NCBI RefSeq assembly: GCF_030253575.1
Contig: NC_080557.1
Location: forward strand, 39,477,001 to 39,541,000
Source of the DNA: Rhododendron vialii
Taxonomy: Eukaryota; Streptophyta; Magnoliopsida; Ericales; Ericaceae
Length of the DNA: 64,000 bases
Reading direction: 5' to 3'
Position numbers and translations under genes: made by a program. Position 1 is the first letter of the stretch; every line of letters begins with the position of its first letter. The notes below the pieces were generated by a model that did not search any database, was not told the origin of the DNA, and saw only the letters and a program-made list of their open reading frames with translations. Shown one piece after another: positions 58,726-64,000 of the stretch.

Positions 58726-58859
58726 TGAATATTCTATTCGAAAATAACATTATAAGTCACCACAAACGCATGAACCAAAATGCCCCTTAATCACTAATAA
58801 ATAGTTGGAAAAAAAAAACCGCATTTGGCTTAAATTTCATTATCGCCAATTGACACATT

Positions 58860-61800
58860 TAGGACACAAACTACGACACAAGTAACAATGGTACCATATA
58901 TAACCAAACTTTTGTAGTCAAATACTTGCAAACATGTAGCTCAGATTTGTAGACATCTTTTGCAAGGACTAGGCTGCAACATGAATTGCCAAATGACCCT
59001 CTCAAACATTGCCCCGCCTAAGTCCCCAACGTGTCTTGTTAAATTTTCATCATAGCCACATACATAGATATGCACACACAAAGGTTTTGGCCTCTGTTTG
59101 TGGGTTAAAGTTGCAGGTTTTGGCTCAGTTTGTGGCTGCATGTTCATTGAGTATATACATGCAGGTTTCAGTTCAGTTCGTGGGTCAGAAAACTTTCATC
59201 ATAACCACACAAAAATCTGAGCAAAAACCCCCAGTTTTAACTCAGGAATGCAGGCACAAAACTTTAGGAAAGCCCCACAGTTTTCACATATACACAGAAG
59301 GCCACAAACCTGCACGTATATACCCATAAACTGAGTCACAATATAAAAACCAACACCTCATCACCAAAACTGAACCAAAGGCACATAACAGAACCAACCA
59401 ATGCAGTTTTGAAGCACAAATAGAACCACAATACTAAACCAAAACCTGCAGGTTTTACTAAACCACAATCTGTGTGCAGGAAACTGAACCAAAACCATGG
59501 CAGAAACTTGAGCAAAACATAACCATAGGCCACAAAACTGAACCAAATAGATAATCAAGAGAAGAAACTAAACGAAAACTGAACCAAACAGACAAGCAAA
59601 ACCAAAATTGAACCAAAAGTGTAGCAGACACATGACGAGAGCCAAAACTGAACCAAAACTATACCAGACAGACAAGGCCAACCAAAACACAACCAAAACA
59701 GATAAGGACAACCAAAACTCAACAAAAACTGAACCAAAACAGAGAAGGATAACCAAAACTGAACCAAAACAGATAAGCACCGCTTAAATTGAAAAAAAAC
59801 TGTAGCAGATACATGAGCAAAGCCAAAACTTAACCAAAACTGTACCAAAACTGAGCACAAAACAGGACCTGAGCATAAAACACAACCTGCATGTACCAAT
59901 AGTGACCAAAACCTATAGCTTTAACCCACAGATATAGTACAAAACATGCAGTTTTCAATGGAAACAAACAGAGCCCAATACTTGCAGTTTTAAACCAAAT
60001 GAAACAAAGGCCAAAAGCACAAAACAGAACCAAAATGCTGCATAAGTACATTATGGTTCTGCCACAATGTAGGCACACACACACACACTCACAGAACCAA
60101 ATGGTAGCCAAAACCTGTACCACCACACACACACACACACTCACTCAGAAAATTAGAACCAAAACCTTATGCTTATCCCACAAAATTGAACCACAATGTA
60201 GGCACATAACTGAACCAAAATACTTTAGTTTTAACACATAAATATAGGCCACAAACATTGATACAGTTTTATCTCATATATCCATTTGGCTCAGAAAGGT
60301 TTCATCATAGCCACCAACATATGAGGGCTTATTCATAAAATATTCTAACTATCTGTTAAGAATCGAGAGACATATGAGGGTTTATTCGTAAAAGATCGGG
60401 AGGATTACCTACCAATATCACATGAATAAGCCATCACATGCCTCTCAATCGCTAATAAAGAGTTCAAAACCATAATTAAGGCATTTGGCTCAGAGTAGTA
60501 GACAAATTTTTCAAGGTACTAGGCTGCAACATGAGTTGCCAAATGACCCTCTCATGTTGCCCCGCCTAAGTCCCGTACGTGTCTTGTTAAATTGTCATCA
60601 CAGCCACACACACACACACACACACATACAGGTTTTGGCCTCTGTTTGTGGGTTAAAACTGCAGGTTTTGGTTCAGATTGTGGCTCCATTTTGGTTCAGT
60701 ATATACATGCAGGTTTTGGTTCAGATGGTGGCTCAGAAAACTTTCATCATAGCCACCCAAAGATCTAAACAAAAAACCCCCAGTTATAACTCAGAAATGC
60801 AGCCAGTAAAACATAAGCAAACCCCAACTGTTTTGACACATCCACAGAGTCCACAAACCTGCAGGTTTTACCCATAAACAGAGTCAGAAAGTGTAAACAA
60901 AAACCTCTTGACCAAACCCAGAAATGCAGGCAGAAAACTGCAGGTTTTACTCAACCAAATGGCAGCCAAAAATTGCACCAGTGTTGACACACTTCCAAAA
61001 TAAAAAAGAAAATCAAAACCTGACCAAAACCAGCAGTTTTAACCCACACGAAGCAGAGGCCAAAACCATGGCAGAAAACAGCCCAAACCTGCAGCCACAA
61101 AACATAACCAAACCTGCAGTTCCACATACTCAATCACACAACTGCACCAAATCATAACCACAAATACTGAACCAAATCATGCACCTATTTGGGCACAAAA
61201 CTGAACCAAATTACAGCCAGAAAACTGAACCAAACCATGGCAGAAAACAAATCATAACCGTAGGCCACAAAACTGAACAACCAGAAAAAGCTGAACCTGT
61301 TTATCCAATTATTTTCCCACAAAACTGAACCAACAGTGGCCAAAACCAGCAGTTTTAACACACCAAAAGTGACCAAAATCTGCAGCTTTAACCCACAATT
61401 GGAGTGCATAACCTGCAGTTTTCAATGGGAACATAGAAATACCAACACCAACAGTTTGTAACCAAATCAACCAGAGGCACAAAACTAAACCAAAATGCAG
61501 CAGGCTTATCTCATGTATCCATTGACACACTTTGACCTCATCTATCCATTTGGCTCAGAGAGGTTTCATCATAGCCAGCAAACTATAAACTGCAGTAAAA
61601 CAGAACCATCAGAAACGTAAGCAAAACCTGCATCACATAAGCACAAGCAAAACCTGCCAAAACCTGCAGGTATTACCCACAACCATAGCTAGCAAAAATA
61701 GATAGCAGTAAAACAGAACCATCAGAAACATAAGCATAACTTGCATCATATAAGCACAAGCAAAATCTACATGTTTTACCCATACACAGAGGCCAAAACC

Positions 61801-62000
61801 TGCAAGTACCTGCTCCAAACTCAACACACACAGGTACAAAACCACAACCTCCATGTATCATAACATAGTGAACCCAGATGCAGCCACAAAACATAACCAA
61901 ACTCTGCAGTTTTAACACACAAACAGAGGCCATAATGGATTGGGCTCAGACAATGAATAAGAATCGTAAAGGTACTCATGGCTGCAACTAATGTTACCCC
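58860..62000. repeat. A/C-skewed repeat domain with internal duplications
   Basis: Some 3 kb dominated on the plus strand by words such as AACCAAAACTGAACC and AAACCTGCAGGTTTTA. A block of about 410 bp at 58925-59340 recurs at 60485-60895 (CTAGGCTGCAACATGA, CCAAATGACCCTCTC, GCCCCGCCTAAGTCCC, CGTGTCTTGTTAAATT). A shorter decayed third copy lies at 61945-62010. (CA)n runs occur at about 60070, 60125 and 60607. Minus-strand open frames here are by-products of the skew. Confidence 0.85.
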
Positions 62001-62009
62001 GCCACGGTA

Positions 62010-62352
62010 TCTACCTTCATTAATAGTGAAATTATTTCATCATTGCCCATAAACATAAGTACAATGCAACATGAGTTACCTAGAAACCTGCATTCGTATA
62101 ACACAAACATCAACATCATCAAACGACCATTGTTTTAGCAGTACATAGGATAAGTTGTTCACATTAGTACATTACATTACAAGAGCTTATCAATTATTGT
62201 TTGTAGAACAAAAGGCTCTTAATATGACAAGGGACCACATGTATAGGAGTGATGGATTGGCCACTTCAAAAATGGGCCATATATATAAGAGTTAACGATC
62301 GGCCACTACCAAAAAATAACATTGTATTACTTCTACTTCTTCCCCCTCATGG
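62010..62352. other. 3' flank of the larger Myb-like gene
   Basis: Non-coding; two similar GGCCACT-containing sentences (about 62255 and 62302) are visible. Probably 3' UTR of the minus-strand gene. Confidence 0.4.
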
Positions 62353-63484
62353 CTACACGGGACCAAAGATGAGACCATCCAACACGGCCTCAACCCAAGC
62401 TTGTTTTTGATGATCTTTGATGCCATAGAATAGGTCCAACCTGTCTTCCGCCGCACATATGATGGCACCTAACCTAAAGCGTTGGGTATCGGTAAGGTCA
62501 AGCTTTTCAAGCTCAAGAGGCACTTGAGTGCGGCGAGCGGATAATTTGTTCGAATAGCCCATGTCATCGGTCATTTTCTCCATATGGCTATCACTTTTTT
62601 CTAGCCATACCTCCATACTTGCAGCGAGGGATCCCACATCACCCATCCGTGTCCTCTTCTTCCCCTTTTGAGTTCCGGAATTGGCCGGAGGAGTAGAGGT
62701 TTGGGGAGTGGATGTCGGGAGTGATGTACGACGTACGGAGTTTGAAGTTGTGGAGACCGGAGGTGTGGAAGCCGGAGCTGTGGAGAGTGGAGGTGTCGAG
62801 CCCAAAGGAATTTCATTGGACATCTCCGAGAGTCCACTTGTGGGGGTACGATGAAATTCTTCACCGAAGAATGGATAGTAGCAATCCTCATTCGGCTCAA
62901 TTGAATCATTAGGCATGACATTTTCATTTTGTTGTGGTCGCGCCATTTCCGAAGGAACCTCCGCTCCTTCCCCATTAGCCCTATCCTTTCCGAAGATAAT
63001 TTCCCAATCTTCAAAGTAAGGGAAACGCTTCCCAGCAATCTCTTTGGCCTTCTTAGGGTACGCCTACACGAACATTACAATTTTAGTACATGATCCCATG
63101 CCATAACATATCAATTAAAGCATTGGAAATTACCTCTTCGTAGATTTTCCACACTTCATCATCCACGTCAATCCTTTTGTTGACATGGTCCCACCCAAAA
63201 CCACTAAGTTTTAGAAGGTTGGTAATTTTGGCATATGTTTGTCTCCAATACTTGACTTTAGAGTCAATGTGGGGGGAGGCCTTAAGTTTGCTCTCCGGCT
63301 TGACCTTCTCCATCTCTTTCTCAAGTAAGGTGAAGAATCCGGGTTTGAACCCATTGTCCGCCTTCCATTTATCACACAATTCAGTTAGCATGCATTTCAT
63401 GAGGGCATCTTCTTCGGATTTCCTCCACACCCTACGTGTCTTTGAAGCCTTTCTTGTAGGCACATGACCTTGTTCGGTATCCAT
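62353..63484 (-). CDS. Myb/SANT-like domain protein, Harbinger ORF1 type
   Basis: Two exons (63484-63134 and 63063-62353, GT-AG) give 353 residues. Residues 18-118 form the Myb/SANT-like DNA-binding domain: RRVWRKSEEDALMKCMLTEL, KVKYWRQTYAKITNLLKLSG and FGWD. FPYFEDWEIIFGKDRANGEG follows just after the junction. A Ser/Thr/Pro-rich linker (about 200-250, with STPPLSTAPASTPPVS) leads to a basic KGKKRTRM patch and a C-terminal helical region (LTDTQRFRLGAIICAAEDRL). This layout is that of plant Harbinger-associated ORF1 proteins. It lies directly downstream of the transposase on the same strand. Confidence 0.85.
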
Positions 63485-63689
63485 TGCTGAAAATGGATTT
63501 TTGGTTCGACAATAAATGATTATTTAACAAGTGTATTATGAACTACAAACCAGAATCGAATTACAATCAAGTTACTACAATGTTCTTCAAATAGAATGTT
63601 TACATCATAAAAGTTCTTTAAACCGCAATTAGAATGTTTTCATCATAAGTTCTTCAAATACTTCATACAAATACACTAAACAAACTTTC

Positions 63690-63888
63690 TCATGGTGGGA
63701 AAACCTCTTGTCCCCCACCAGTTCCTAGCCAATGGTTGTACATGGCTGTAGCCAATGCATCCCTCTCCCCGGTCCATTGATTGGAAGTCTCTATGGTAGT
63801 GATGTGATCATCTAGCTCGACATCGTGTATGTGATCACGTTCCCATGCTGTGTACTCGTTCTCAATGGGATCATTGGGCATCTCTCTT

Positions 63889-63920
<32 letters not shown>

Positions 63921-64000
63921 GACGATACGTGTTTGAGTCCTAATGGGGTAATACGAGTGAGACCTCAATATTGCAAACCGCATCTTCAAGACACCAAAGC
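63690..64000 (-). CDS. PIF/Harbinger transposase, C-terminal part, cut by window edge
   Basis: The visible 103 codons read from [20 protein letters not shown] through [18 protein letters not shown] to a stop after GGGQEVFPP. This is the end of a DDE_Tnp_4-type (HARBI1-like) transposase. FGVLK directly follows the position of the third catalytic acid in the family, so all three DDE residues lie beyond the window. No break is seen in the visible part, which is consistent with a recently active copy. Confidence 0.85.

Larger units (their letters stand above)
57043..64000. mobile_element. Probable large PIF/Harbinger element, right end beyond window
   Basis: The left terminus GGGGCCTGTTTGGATGCGGG has the usual GGGCCTGTTTGG form of plant PIF/Harbinger elements. 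It is followed by subterminal GGGGGATAAnATAATA words (57085-57260). Inside are a Myb/SANT-like gene (plus, 57725), a hybrid-binding-domain gene (minus, 58396), a second Myb/SANT-like gene (minus, 62353) and the transposase C-terminus (minus, 63690). Myb-like protein plus DDE transposase is the standard two-gene set of this superfamily. That everything from 57043 onward is one unit, rather than two adjacent or nested elements, is inferred. Confidence 0.6.

Noticed and set aside
59336-61933. Series of minus-strand frames rich in Phe, Gly, Leu, Val and Trp
   Set aside because: Produced by the G/T-skewed tandem words on that strand; no start context, domain or conserved order.

Overview
The window is nuclear DNA from a flowering plant, most likely a eudicot. 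The evidence is plant-type genes with GT-AG introns in an AT-rich background, a chloroplast-targeted phosphatase, an intronless GC-rich arogenate dehydratase gene, a nuclear tRNA-Leu, and dense small plant transposons (Tourist, Stowaway, hAT, MULE-like, SINEs, LTR and LINE remnants). I cannot name the species. Gene density is low: three complete host protein genes and one tRNA gene in 64 kb. Most of the remaining sequence that I can explain is mobile elements or their debris.

Layout. 1-11 kb is gene-free and repeat-rich: a SINE with an internal 78-bp duplication, a decayed reverse-strand LTR, a GGCCCG-rich tract, a 976-bp solo LTR with a perfect 5-bp target duplication that split an older fold-back element, and a Tourist MITE. 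12.3-18.7 kb (minus) is a nine-exon gene for a 2-carboxy-D-arabinitol-1-phosphatase-like protein with two histidine-phosphatase-type domains. Its introns hold a SINE, a ~310-bp duplication and a group II intron domain V/VI fragment, and one intron appears to be GC-AG. 21.3-24.2 kb (minus) is a four-coding-exon RLP24 ribosome-biogenesis gene with a further intron in its 5' leader. 24.9-36.9 kb is a succession of MITEs, SINEs and a 2.5-kb long-TIR element. 37.3-38.6 kb (plus) is the arogenate dehydratase gene, with a TATA box and two MYB-type AC elements directly upstream. 39-46 kb holds further fold-back elements, a 21-bp minisatellite that reverses orientation midway, and an (AT)(GT)(GC) tract. 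47.6-50.2 kb has unrecognised minus-strand exon-like segments and a LINE remnant. tRNA-Leu(AAG) lies at 51.9 kb. 54.3-56.8 kb has a near-perfect palindromic element and two hAT-like elements, one inside the other, each with its own 8-bp target duplication.

57.0-64.0 kb looks like one large PIF/Harbinger-type element that runs off the right edge. It carries a terminus-like sequence, a short Myb/SANT-like gene on the plus strand, a small gene for an RNase H1 N-terminal (hybrid-binding/viroplasmin-like) domain protein, a longer Myb/SANT-like gene, and the C-terminus of a DDE transposase. About 3 kb of A/C-skewed repetitive DNA with internal duplications separates the two ends. This is the most unusual unit in the window: two diverged Myb-like accessory genes plus a nucleic-acid-binding domain gene apparently share one transposon.

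The host genes do not form a pathway with each other. One serves Rubisco inhibitor turnover in plastids, one 60S ribosome assembly in the nucleolus, and one phenylalanine synthesis in plastids.
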